Below are positions 46,062 through 57,769 of a stretch of DNA of 64,000 nt, in pieces; the first letter of the stretch is position 1; the number at the start of each line of letters is the position of its first letter. The stretch is from Prostheceraeus crozeri (Eukaryota; Platyhelminthes; Polycladida; Euryleptidae): positions 62,001-126,000 of the forward strand of contig CAJQUW010009012.1 in assembly GCA_907163375.1 (NCBI GenBank), in the 5' to 3' direction. The translations under genes and the position numbers were made by a program. Below the pieces are notes generated by a model that was not told where the DNA came from, did no database searches, and saw only the letters and a program-made list of their open reading frames with translations.

Positions 46062-46349
46062 TAATTGTGAAGGGACTAGCGTGAAGGCACTAGCATACCG
46101 TTAGATGATTAAGCTGATGAGATGTCTATGTTAAGCTTTCAATTGTAAACACAATTTTCAAATGTGAAGGTGCATTGGAATTGAGCATAGACATCTAATT
46201 AGTTGCTTATTCGTCCACCTTATTCTCACGCAGTTTGTAGCAGATTGACATAGAATGTGCAGATTTCAAAATTGGTAACCTTTCAAAATTTGAAATGAAA
46301 TTGGCAGATCTGCTGATCTTCACCATTTTCATTTCAACTTGTATCGAAC

Positions 46350-48405
46350 ATGCCTACGCACTGTAAGACACACGAAGAATGCAGAGCATGCGTTTGTATT
46401 TTATGCTTCTCCAAGACCAAAGTTATGCGAAACATTTCTGATGCTGCCCGCGAAGTGATTCGAAAATTAATTGTGGATATTAGTGACTTCGATGACATCA
46501 GATTTCCTACGTCGCTGTGTAGTAACTGTCATGCAATTGTGTATGAATATAAGAGGAGCAACTTCAAACGTGAAATACAAATTTTCGATTATTCTCAACT
46601 TGGAAACCTGCGTCCTTTAACGAGGAGTAACCTGAAGTGCATGTGTCTTGTTTGCGATATTGCACGAGCATCAACAACGTCAAATTTTGGACTGTCAAAT
46701 TCTGTTATACACAAGCGCCAACCAGGACCAACATAGGTGGCAAATGTTCCACTAAAAACACCGAATGTAGTGAATCTCTGTTCATACTATCTTACTGCGA
46801 TTGGCAAAGGTAAACCGCATACATGTACTCAAGCTACGCGACATGAGAATCTATTATCCTTCGCTGCGGATTCGCCTAATTCAAGTGCACCACGACGTTC
46901 AGAAGAACAATTGGCATCTGCGATTATAAGACAGAAAGTTCGTGAGTCCGATGACACTTCGTTCAAGCTTTCCTCGATCAGAGGCCAACCCTTGAGGGTC
47001 GATGTTTCCAAGAGCCCGCAGCATGAAAAGGTAACAGCTGACAACATGCAGAGAATTCGTTCAGATTTAAGGTTATCGACCAACCAGACAAAGGCTCTTG
47101 GAAAACACATTCGTTCTGCTTTCGGATCCAGAAATTCAACTGAGCCGTACTTGCGAGAGAAATTGCAACTTGTATCTCATCAAGTCGATGACATATTTAC
47201 TTATGAAGTTCACCAATTTGACTCTTCGGCGAGTAAGGCATCTTCATCGCTCCCAGTTGTGTATTGTACAGACATTGAAGCATTGAAAGATCGTGTTGTC
47301 GCCCACAGACATCCTCAGGGTGGCGTCGAAGTAGATTCAGTTATTGGTCTGGACGGAGGTGGAGGTTTCCTCAAAATCTGTGTAACATTTCGATTACCTC
47401 ATGATCCATCATCTGAAAGCACAACTGTGGTGAGAAGCAAACTATCCGATGGCGTTGCTGAGAGAAATCTGAAAGATACAAGTGTGCGCAAGTTATTTGT
47501 CATTGCTATCGTTCCAGACGCAAAGGAGACATATCGCAATGTATTGTTACTGTGGAATTTATTAAAACTTACGTCTCCTCAAACATTACATCCCTTTACT
47601 TGTTGTATGGATTTAAAGTTAGCAAACACAACAATCGGTTTGATGGCACACGCATGTTCTCATCCATGCACGTGGTGCAATTCATCGAAGGAAAAATTGG
47701 ATTCTCGTGGTGAACTGAGAACTTTGGGAAGTGTACGTCGTCAGTACTGGTCGTTTGTTGACTCGGAGAAGGACACAAAGAATGCCAAACATTTCGGTAA
47801 TTGCATTCACTCACCCATCTTCAAAGGCTCAGATACCACTGAGGTAATCGATATAATTCCACCTCCGGAGCTACACTTGATGTTGGGCGCAGTGAACTTG
47901 TTATTTGTAAACTTGCAAAAGAAGTGGCCAGAAGTTTTGCGATGGGCCTCATCTTTGAATGTTGAGAGAGAGGCAATTCATGGCGGTGCTTTCGCGGGCA
48001 ACGCATGCCGAAAACTCCTGAAGAATGTGGATCTATTGCAAGAACTTGCTCCCATTGAGCTGAGAGACTATGTTTGGGCATTTCGCGCCTTGAATGATGT
48101 AGTATTGAGTTGCTTTGGGAAAATATTGCAAAATGACTATAAGGGTAAGATTGATGTCTTCAATCATTGTTTTCAAGCTTTGGGTCTACAAGTGACTCCG
48201 AAGATTCATGCCATACTGTTTCCACGTGATTGACTTCTGTGATCGTAAAGAAACCGGACTCGGCATGTCGTCAGAACAAGCTTTTGAATCGGTTCATGCA
48301 GACTTTACACATGTGTGGCAAAAATACAAAGTGCCGACAACACATGAAAGATTTGCTGATCGTTTTCTCCGGTCCGTACAGGAGTATAACGGAAATCATT
48401 TTTAA
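46350..48405 (+). pseudogene. Chapaev/N-RAG-TP-like transposase with RAG1 N-terminal-like zinc domain
   Basis: The N-terminal 110 residues carry paired cysteines: VCILC (C16/C19), LCSNCH (C57/C60/H61) and CLVCDIARAS (C99/C102). Order and spacing match the N-terminal region of vertebrate RAG1 (CRIC, FCHNCW, CDICNTAR), and ISDFDDIRFPTSLCSNCHAI parallels VDSIHPTEFCHNCWSI. After an in-frame TAG at 46734-46736 the same frame runs on to 48233. DGGGGFLKICVTF has the first catalytic Asp (codon 335, 47352), ACSHPCTWCNSS a zinc-binding pair, and PPPELHLMLGAVN plus GGAFAGNACRKLL match the RAG1 blocks ALHCDIGNA and MNGNFARKLM. A frameshift near 48215 moves the end (GLGMSSEQAFESVHADF, the catalytic Glu region) to another frame, with a stop at 48403-48405. 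At the RAG1 second-Asp column this protein has Met; VIDIIPPPELH offers a nearby Asp. One stop and one frameshift break an otherwise complete protein of about 685 codons. Confidence 0.85.
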
Positions 48406-48553
48406 TCAACTGCCTATGAGCTATGAATGCATTATGAATTGAATTCATACTTTATTATTTTGTACTATTGAAATTCAATACATGTACATGCATATTGGAA
48501 TAATACGTTTTCATGTAAGATGCCATAATTGGAGAAATGGAAATCAGTTTTAG

Positions 48554-48963
48554 CCTCAGCGTCCTCGAATTGACCCGTGTCAGTCATATAGATGTAATAA
48601 GAATTTATTTATTTTCTTAGAAAGATAAAGAACTCTATATATGACTCATACTACTTACTAACGTCGCCGTGAACATATTTGGCCATTTATTCTTATGTTA
48701 TTTTTATCTACAATGATAAAGTAATTATTATTAGCCTGAATTGTACACGTTAAATGTCGTCTAACGACCATTAAACTTTAGAACCCACGTGAATTTTGTC
48801 GTTCTGAGTACAAAAATACATTTTTCTATACTACTCATAAAGATATCGACAAAAATTTTCTAAATTGTGCCAAAAATATTCGCCAACCAAAGATTTTTCG
48901 AATGGTGTATGATTTATGCGAGTTCTAATTTTTTTCAATTAAACGTCATTCTGGACCACCGTG
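48554..48963 (-). repeat. Chapaev right terminal inverted repeat
   Basis: Complement of 45373-45782. Beyond its inner edge (48553 downward) the two sides no longer match. Confidence 0.9.
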
Positions 48964-48969
48964 CGCTAT

Positions 48970-51180
48970 TCTAAAGGTAACCCAGTCGGTAAATTGAGGG
49001 CGCACTATCCTAAAATAATGGAGTTTTCTCCATTTTCAGGTTGTGATGTTGTTGTTTCAGTATATTACTAACCGGACAAATGAAAGAAACACTGAAAGTA
49101 AGGTGGTAGAAAAGTGAACAGATGGATATGGGGATACAAATTGTATAACTAATAACTGCATAACTCGCAAAGGTAAAAAATGAAAATCCGAGAAAGACGA
49201 TAACAGTAAAAACCAAGATAACATAAAAGATATGTTAGACAAAACACTTTCGAATCATCAATTCTCCATTGAGGTTCGTGGAAGCTAATCAACGGCCCTC
49301 TTCAAAAGGTTGAGCACTAGCAGAAGCTGGAAGCACCTCCAAAGGAAACTCATCATTTATACAACCTTGGTGTTCTATGGAAGAACGATCTGTTCAGATG
49401 CTCAGTCTGACAACGAGGATTAATAACAAGGCATGGATTTGCGCAGTCACTTCCTCTAATGCATCAGGTAAAGGAACAGGGTGTCCATCGAATCCATGTG
49501 TGTCCATTGTTTCAGAACAATGAAAGAAATATGAATTGTGAACACCTATTTTATGCTACAGCATAATGAGTGATCGCTATAATTGCATGCTCATTTTCAA
49601 TTATTTAACAAGTACTGGTTAGTATTGCAGTAGTATACATGCATCTTATATAATTGAATTAAGCTTCTAAACACATGATCTTACACTTTTGATGGAAGAG
49701 CAAATAGCAACTCCTTAAAACTTCACTTTATTACATCGATCCATCAAAAAGCACTCAAAAAGCTGATACTTTAGCTCATAAGTTTGTTTTCCCTAAGCCT
49801 ACTGTCAATTACGCCTCGTTAAATGATTTATCCATCAGAAAATTTATCATTGGTAAATTGTCTGATACAGAAAGCTTGAGATTATATAGAAAGATTTGAT
49901 AATAAACAAACTCTGCCGTATCTATACATCTCTAAAAGAAACTAACAAACTCGTGCACATGTCTCTGTTAAGATTGTAGAATGAGCTTCTATGATATCTT
50001 GATCTGCAACCGTAGATAAGCAAATATTATAAAAATTGAAGGAAACAAATTTTGGTATATCCGTAGACTGCACTGTATGTACACACGTCTCCATAAAAAT
50101 GCAGACGATATGTTGAATTTATACAGAACTTGATTTGTAAATTTGTTGATATAATTTTGTAAAACAGAAAAATATCAGTTTTTGTAGTTCCATTACACTT
50201 TCGGAAATCGGAAGCGGAATCGATCGTTTGGGAATCGCTTCCGCTTCAAGTGAAAACGTTCGCTTCCATCGCTTCCGTAGCCCTGATTGTGAATCAAAGT
50301 TAATCAAAGCGCTTCTGAAATGAATGAGCACGGCATAGATTAACTCATGCTTTTCGACTTTGAATCATAATGACCTATATAAAGCATTTTATTTGATTGA
50401 TGATAGATAAAGAGAAAACACGTCCAAATCGTAAAAAAACCTCTCACACGCCCAAATTTAGTAAAAACAATGCACAGGCGTGTAAATGCGCGCGAGTCGC
50501 TATACTGTCGTGCATCTAAATCATGTCAAACGTGCTCAGGTAAAAAAATTAAGAGTCAACTTAAATCATATAAGTGAATTTTTATGCGGTTAAATCAGGA
50601 GAAAAAATGAATTTCGCTATCAGAGGTAAAAGCTACAACATACTTTTCAAAGTGGCTCTAGAATTAGCCCTTCCCGACCATCAAATTTAGTGAAATTTAG
50701 GCAAAAGTTGAAAAATACCCAAACTAAAAGTCATGAAATCTCAAGTAAATCAGACGTGTTTTACGGATTTGGCAGCAAAAGTACGCCTGGGGCGGATTCC
50801 GTCCTCCCTTGGTGCGAATAGGGTTAAGTCTTTAAGCCTGCCACCCTAGAAAAGCTGTCGTACTCCTTACTGTGATGATGCAACTTTTCCATTTCTTCCG
50901 CACATGCATGTTGTCAAGCATTTTTAAATGAAAGCAGGAGGGAAGAGGACAAGCCCATACACCAAGGTGTCCCTCAACAGAAGAAAGAAGTCATAAGACA
51001 AAAGGAAATGAAGATGAAAGGGGAATAAAATGGATGTATAAATGGAAACTCGAAGACGGAATATACTTTCATCAGTTAATCCAGTTTTCAACTGTGGTGA
51101 GGAAAGACTAGTTTATGAACTTCCTTCACATGATATCAGCAATTATTTTTGAATTATTACTAATTAACTGAATGGAAAAA
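48970..51180. other. No gene recognised; one solo hAT-like end
   Basis: AT-rich sequence. At 50195-50287 the minus strand begins CAGGGCTACGGAAGCGATGG and continues with repeated GGAAGCG blocks, the look of a hAT terminus, but no opposite end was found. Nothing else is recognisable. Confidence 0.45.
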
Positions 51181-51188
51181 ATACTTGC

Positions 51189-53880
51189 CTATTATCAGAG
51201 GAAGCAACTCGTGAGGCGCTTTCAATTTTGTGTCTGTGCCTTTGATAGTGAAAGATTGCCATACATCAGCTTCTGCAATTGAGAGTAGTATTTGCTGCAC
51301 ACTGGTCTCAAAATTTGACGATATATTACTGGACAAGTATTGTTCCTGAAACACAAGCACACTTAAAGACGTAATACTTACAAAAGTCATGCGCGCAGCC
51401 TTAAGATAAGATAAGCCTGTAAGATACATTAAGCATTACAGAAAAATTTATACTGGCAATACTGTCAACCATGCTACCTTGGTGGAGGAGAACCGTTGAA
51501 ACATGATGCTCATGGTCAAATGTCAACGTAAGGTGGAATTCGAATGACGCGACTCGAGCTAGCAACTTCGGATAACACAATTATAATACGTCACTTTGGA
51601 GGCGCATTTATTTCACTTCATTTCAATATATGTAATTTGATTTATTTCATGTCATCCATTGTCTGTCTCTTCTGGTTCACCAAGTAGTCAGGACGACTAT
51701 TCTGACACTGCTTCCAAAGCGGCTGGAGCCGCGTTGTTATAGACGGGTCGATCGCACGACTCGAGACCCGTGATTCGAAACGAATCATTAGAAACAATGA
51801 AGAGCAGTGCAAGGTGAGAGCCGCACGGTTGGAGTCGTTCGGCTTGAGTGGCTTCAGTCGCGTCATTCGAATTCGACTTTTAGCAAAGCAAATATCTAAC
51901 TACAAAAATAAAATGCACATGCAATACTTCATGATACTTTCAATGGCTTGACTACGTAGCAATGCAGAATTAAGAATTCAAGAAGATGGGAAGAAAATAC
52001 TTCTCAACTATGCATTTTCGGTATATGTGCCTTGTGACGCGCTAGTTAGGGAAGTTATCTTATCCATGGGTCTACTAGTTGGCTTGTAAATGTACTATTT
52101 CTTCACATATTCGTGAGAAAACGAAGTGAAATGAGAGCAAGCTCATTCATCTAACTAGTAGATGACCAACCAATTAACCAATTATTTTACTTCGATCTTA
52201 AGTACAGAAGAATGGACTCGCAATCACGGAAATAATATAGCACATAGAACACGATTTGTAGTTAACTTAAGAATATAAAATATTCATGCTTGTCAAGAAG
52301 ACTAACACTTACAAGGGCCACTTTCTTTTTCTTATCATTTCCAATTTGACCAAAATATTCCTGCAGACTCTCCGTGTCTTTCGGCTTCTCAAATTCAGAA
52401 TCATTCGATGGACGTGGATAGGAAGTCGGCATTTCCGATACTATTTTCTCAATTCTACATAGGATGAGGAACATTTCACGGAACCATTCTGAAAAAAATA
52501 CCGCCGTAGACTACAAAAGAATACTCGTATTACACAATATTAAATATTTATTTTTTACAATTTGCGCTATAATTTACCGAAGAAGTGCTTGTTAATTTAG
52601 AAATTGGTAGTGATTAAACTGCGCTCAACCTAGATAAGCCTGCCTTAGTTGGCCAAACCAAAGTCCTGGGGTTTGCAGAATGCGAAAAACTTCAGTATAT
52701 TCCTAAAAAATATCTCAAAATATTGTTCACAAAAACCAGGGGTGTGAACTCGATTTCATGGTCGTTTAGGCGTTGATGTAGGTGTACCATCTGCCGAACT
52801 TTTTCCTACTTCTTCGGTAGTATCACCACTTTGAACTAGATCAGTCACTCTAAGTTGTGAATGTGATGACGAAGACGAGGAAGATAGAGCAGGCATTGTA
52901 TTAGGTGGAGGTGGCATGGTGACTTTTCCTTTCTTACACGGAATAAGGTTCTCGTTGATGAAGCGGTCAGGTATTCGCCTCCAGCAAACTCCTTCTGTGT
53001 CTGTTGAGTCAACGTTACCATCTTTCAAAAATCGATTAGATTTATGACGCACTTTCATCAGATTTTCTACAAAATAAAAATTGTCATTTTTGATGGGAAA
53101 AAAATCCAAACATTATTGTGTTACTATGTAGATGCAGACATATGCACACTTGAGACGTAGTTTTACGGACTGTTCGCATGAAGTTCCGCACCGCAGGTCG
53201 TCTACATCACAATAAAGCTATGATACTTCTATGACAATTATCCCATAATTTGTGAATTAGAAAATGGACAACTCCTGATGGAAAACACTTCAACGATAAT
53301 GATAATGTCAACAGACATAGCTCGTTCATACAGATTGATCATAGGCCCTACTTATATTTTGCATTTCCTAAGATTACCTACCCCGTGTCCTTGACGTACT
53401 ACTTGCATCTTTGAAAAAAATCTCGAAACAATGACATTCATCTCAAATTTCTTGTAACTATCAGCCTGATGTGATAGTATACGGATACGATTGCCTTTGC
53501 CTAAGACATACCTGCCTATACATTAATGAATTTGAAACGGCGAAAAATTATCGTATGCATGAATAGGCTTCGACGCATTAGAGAAAAATTGAACATGACT
53601 CCAATGTCTTCGATTGATCTGAACAATTCAATACATATTATTTTGAAGCTCATCCACTTGAATATAATATACATCCGTTGTATGATTGCCATGTTGACTT
53701 GGGACTGTTTGCCTCTCGAATCAAAGTTCTTATGTTGTGATATTCACTCTTCGGAGGGAATGCAACATTACACTGGTTTCCATTATTGACATCTTTGTTC
53801 TCAATCCACGGGTCAGGAACGATTTCGATGGATTCTGCTTGATCTTCCTCGATAAATTGAACCAAATGATACAGAGCCAT
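51189..53880 (-). CDS. DUF4806-type protein, four exons recognised (partial 3')
   Basis: Minus-strand exons: 53880-53658, 53066-52788, 52488-52313 and 51345-51189. Phases agree at each join (1, 1, 0). Exon 1 (MALYHLVQFIEEDQ, IEIVPDPWIENKD, WQSYNGCILYSS) has the form of the N-terminus seen in invertebrate DUF4806 proteins. Exon 2 is Ser/Pro-rich. Exons 3-4 (EFEKPKDTESLQEYFG, SNFETSVQQILLSIAEADVW, TIKGTDTKLKAPHELLPLII) match the DUF4806 pattern. The donors of exons 1 and 2 (GTGGAT, GTACAC) are weak. Exon 4 ends in a GC donor (AG|GCAAGT), and I could not find the last exon. Function is unknown; such genes are often found beside transposase genes, as here, 42 bp from one. Confidence 0.6.
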
Positions 53881-53922
53881 CTGAAACTACAAGTGCATTT
53901 ATGATCTCTGAGAGCTCTGAGA

Positions 53923-54951
53923 TTATGCTAGGGTGCTTGTGTGCAGAATCGGCATAACCACGTGTTTCCTTTTACTTGGAATGCAAAGCAATTTGCATTT
54001 GATATGAGAAAACGGCACTACGGTAGACTGCTTTACTAAAGATTTAATGATTTGGACGTTAGTCAATGACAGCAGTGCAAAATCAATAAATTCGGAGGTT
54101 GAGTATTCATCTCCAATTAAAAGACATTGTTGACCGGACATGACAAAATACTGTATGCGTAGGACATGATTTTCTTTGATCATTACGAAGGCATCCGACG
54201 ATTGAGCCACCAAAACAGTATCTTTAACTGTGACTTTGCGAAAGTATTTGACTGATTCTCCTTGGATAATGCGACAGCTGTCAGGGGGCTCAATTTCCTT
54301 ACTGTACTTAAAGAAGCCGAGCACGTCATTTTTTATCAAACCAAGTGTAGGACCCCTTTCAGAAATCCTATTGATGATTTGCTGCATTGGTAAATTTGAC
54401 GACCTGATATGACGCTTTAATTTATAAAGAAAGGATTCAAAACGAAAACAGCTGAAATTATCTACGGATCCCCGATTACGACAATCTTCAACTAAATGGA
54501 TCAAGGAGTGAAAATTGTAAGTCAAATATTCTGGACTAAAAACTTCAGAAAACTGCGACAAAAATGTTCTGACAAGAACTTTACAATAGTCGTGATGAGA
54601 ATGTACCAGAACTGGATCACTGAGGAATCTTAGAAGAATTGTTAGTGTCATGAATAAAATGTAGAAGTCCTCATTAACGAATGGCTTCAGAATAACTGGT
54701 GCTAAGTACATGCAAAACAGTCGCGATTCGGTAGCTTTCCACATGGAGAGGTGTCTTAAACTCCTAGGCCTTCTTGCGAAATCGCACGTTATATAAGGTC
54801 GAAGGGCTATAAGAGAAAATGACATTTCGTCTATTTGCCGATTGCTCAGTCTACATGAAAAGGGGCCAGCTAAGAAAATAATTGTCGATAACACATATTT
54901 ATGATTCATCAAAGTGTCAAAAATCTGATCGTACGTTCGTAGCGAATGGAA
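53923..54951 (-). pseudogene. CACTA/EnSpm-like transposase, C-terminal part
   Basis: A 340-residue open frame on the minus strand. FARRPRSLRHLSMWKATESR and YLAPVILKPF, then YLTYNFHSLIHLVEDCRNRG with CFRFESFLYKLKRHI, are the conserved blocks of the C-terminal half of tnp2-type transposases (comparable with the DUF4218 region of plant CACTA elements). An acceptor (GTGGGCAG|TTCC at 54954/54951) opens it with FHSLRTYDQIFDTL. The catalytic N-terminal half was not found upstream. Its stop is followed after 42 bp by the start of the DUF4806-type gene on the same strand. Family assignment is moderately certain; terminal repeats were not located. Confidence 0.6.
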
Positions 54952-54959
54952 CTGCCCAC

Positions 54960-56445
54960 ATCAAACTTGCTCAGGCTTCGTCTAGTTGTATTTACTGAGT
55001 AATTCTTAACTACAAAATATCACAGGCTTGCAGATGAATGCGATTTGCTATCTCCATTCCGATAGAATTCTTATGGGACTTGTATACTAGATCTAAATAA
55101 TTTGAAAAATAATCTAAAAATCAAAATCCTGAAAATTCATTTATTGATCTTCATATTAACCAACATGTCCACATTGAGCAAAAAAAATTTAATGTCATGT
55201 TTTTTGATGAATGCCATAACATGTGCGGTAGGCAAATGAAATTAATCAATGCCCCTATAACTTGACTTTTGGCAGCACCTAAATTCACATATGCAGAAAT
55301 ACATGCTGTCTGCTTTCATATTGAATCGTTCAGATTATAAGCCTACTGCTTCCTTCTGTGAATATTGGCGATTGGAGCTTTCTTACTACATTTTTGTAGT
55401 AAAATAAAGTGCAGACCTTAGTGACGAGTTTAGAATCTTAAGTTTATTATGAAATTTACAAATTAGCCTAAATTATGCAACAGACTACTAAAATACGACT
55501 TTAACATTATCAACAGAATCTACCTAAGGAAAATATACCGGGGTAGTATGTCCTCATTTAAATCATGACCTACGTATTAAAATCATGTAGCTTATCACGT
55601 GATTAACATCACGTAATAACGGAATAACACGGAATCACGGAATAACATCACGGCAGTAGTTTGTTATTTTCTGCTCATGGCTACCTACTTATGTTACATA
55701 AATGACTTAATTGTCAGCACCGTTGAATGAAATTTTAAGGTAGGTAACGGAGATAAACACATGTGTTTCTTAAAAGAACTCCATGACGAATCAATGCTTA
55801 AGTAAAGCATTTCAACAGTGCAGGATTCGCTGATAGCCTATCAAAATATTTGATGAGAATTAAACTAATAGGCTTACTTTTATAAAGCAATCACAGCCAC
55901 AAAAATGTTTGATGAAGCTTAATGAGGCCGCACATTTTTAGTCGCTTAGCCACCTCTGAAAGAAGCACATTTGATCAGGCCTTTATTCAGGTAATGAGAA
56001 GCTTGCCAATTATTATTGAGTATGGTCGGATGGCCGAGAAAGAATTGAAGCGTCCATGTGAAGATTGTTCAAATGCATGTGCCAATTGTAAGACGCCATA
56101 TAGACTATCTATGACGCGCCAATATTTTCGTGTTCGATCATGCCCTGAAATCACACCACCGCACACTTTTCCACATTCATGGAGATCTGAATATGATGCC
56201 CTGAACGTGTCATCCACTTTTAGAAATTCTTCAGACTTTCATAGTAAGAATTTTTTTAGTGGTTTGCAAACGTCTGACCAAGGTTCACAAATCTTTCACC
56301 ATGGAAATGTCTGCATACAAGGGTATTTTTCGTTGTTGAATTTTCTGTATGTGCTCACCATGTGTCATCTGTCTACATGGAGTATGTACCGATCAGTGAT
56401 TTTGATTGTATCATTTTCATTGTATCGATATGGATTCATTTCATT
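54960..56445. other. No gene recognised
   Basis: Contains an open + frame at 55922-56524 with several Cys (PCEDCSNACANCKTP) that I do not recognise and consider doubtful. TAACATCACG/GGAATAACA repeats occur at 55600-55650. Confidence 0.4.
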
Positions 56446-56451
56446 CATATA

Positions 56452-57763
56452 CAGTATAATTCCGCTATCTCTTGGGAATGAAAGAAATGTCCGTTATATC
56501 CGATGTACGTTATATCAAGGGTAAGGCATTTTCCATTTAAAACCAATCTAGTACTACTTTTGCATCATCACTTTCCATATTTTCTGAATGAAACAAGTTA
56601 TTTGGTATTATAACTTGATAATTATGATTAGACAACTCACTTGCATTCAAAATTACAAATATAAGTTGCTGGCGGTATAAAGTACCTACTTGCTTTGCAT
56701 GTATCCTGTACTGAATTCAGATTGGTTTGACGAAGGTTTGCTTTTTAAGCGGTAAATCATGTAGGCCTACATCATTGTCTACGGCTGAATTTCTCATTGT
56801 GAAAATAGAAAATAGTTTTCTCAGATCCATCCATGTTTGTGCCAACCATGACAGTCAAAATTTGCTTGCCATTTTTCCCTTCATGACATAGATCACCCTT
56901 TTAAGTGAAGGTTTTACTTGGATGTAATTGATAATGTAGGGCAGTCTCATCTGCGTTGAGTATATCACATGGCTCACAATCAGGCCATTTTTTTCTGCCA
57001 GTCATCTCGGACAGCTTGTGCAGCATCGCTAGCTTCTCCACGATGGTAAAGGAATCACATGTCAGGCCCTAAATCTGTCCAACCAGCCATACATTCAGTT
57101 TCACGAAGTTGCTCGCGGAATTGGTTGGCATTCTCTTTGAGCAGCGGTCCTGTTACAGGTGCTTTGCATTGATCTTTTCTTGAGGAAGCCATATAATCAA
57201 CGTCTCCTCAATATCTTCGTAGTTCCCTTTTCGCATTCTCTTCGTCTTGTCATGCACAAAAGCAGTTTGGTTTTGTATTTTTCACGTGGTCATATCGCAT
57301 ATATTGTTGTTCGTGATAAACCATAATCTCGGGTCCATTCCGTTAGACTTTCTTTCTATTTGGTCGGAGATTGATCTTTTTGATTTCGAAAGTGAGGGAT
57401 TGACGCTTGCGTGAGATGCTTGAACCCTGGGATAAAAGTTTGCTATGAATTATCAATATGACGACTCTCTTGATCATTTCAGAATTTTCATTACGCGAAT
57501 TTCATAGATTGCAAACACTCACAACACTTACACATCAAAATATTTCTGAGAATATCTCCAACTGTCTGGAATTGAGATCAGTTGAAACAAATTTGTGCGT
57601 TATTTTTTCATGGGAGTGAAATTTCTGTCCGTTATATCCAGTTGTATGTTTTAGTCGTGTTCGCTATCACCAGGGTATCATATTATTAGTCGGATATGAT
57701 ATTTTGCCGGAAATATTTTATGTATACGTTATATCCCGTGTACGTCATAGCGGGATTTTACTG
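56452..57763 (-). mobile_element. Tigger-like (pogo group) remnant, 1.3 kb
   Basis: The left end CAGTATAATTCCGCTAT matches the reverse complement of the right end ATAGCGGGATTTTACTG with two mismatches in 17. TA precedes the left end; the right flank reads TG. CCGTTATATCC repeats occur near both ends. Minus-strand translation gives KRQSLTFEIKKINL (helix-turn-helix region), ATECMAGW-like and LHLKG pieces in broken frames, as in Tigger/jerky transposases. It is strongly decayed and internally deleted. Confidence 0.65.
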
Positions 57764-57769
57764 TGTACA

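Larger units (their letters stand above)
45373..48963 (+). mobile_element. Chapaev-type DNA transposon with 410-bp TIRs and RAG1-like N-terminal domain
   Basis: The element begins CACGGTGGTCCAGAATGACG at 45373 and ends with the exact complement at 48963. The inverted repeats extend 410 bp (45373-45782 and 48554-48963) with three mismatches by hand comparison. CGCT stands outside each end (45369-45372 and 48964-48967), a 4-bp target duplication as described for the Chapaev superfamily; Transib elements make 5-bp duplications. The 3591-bp element encodes one transposase and carries a 141-bp copy of part of its own gene in the 5' leader. TIR identity of about 99% suggests a young insertion, although the gene already has two lesions. 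Confidence 0.88.

Noticed and set aside
45373-48963. Calling the element Transib or a ProtoRAG
   Set aside because: The ends resemble Transib (CACGGTG), but the duplication is 4 bp, no RAG2-like gene is present, and the transposase blocks fit the Chapaev-type group better.
49680-49900. Open stretch with FVFPKPTVNYASLNDLS-like reading
   Set aside because: Looks partly coding, but no family could be recognised and the frame is short.
55922-56524. 200-residue + frame with several cysteines
   Set aside because: No known cysteine spacing, no splice or homology support, and it runs into the Tigger-like element end.
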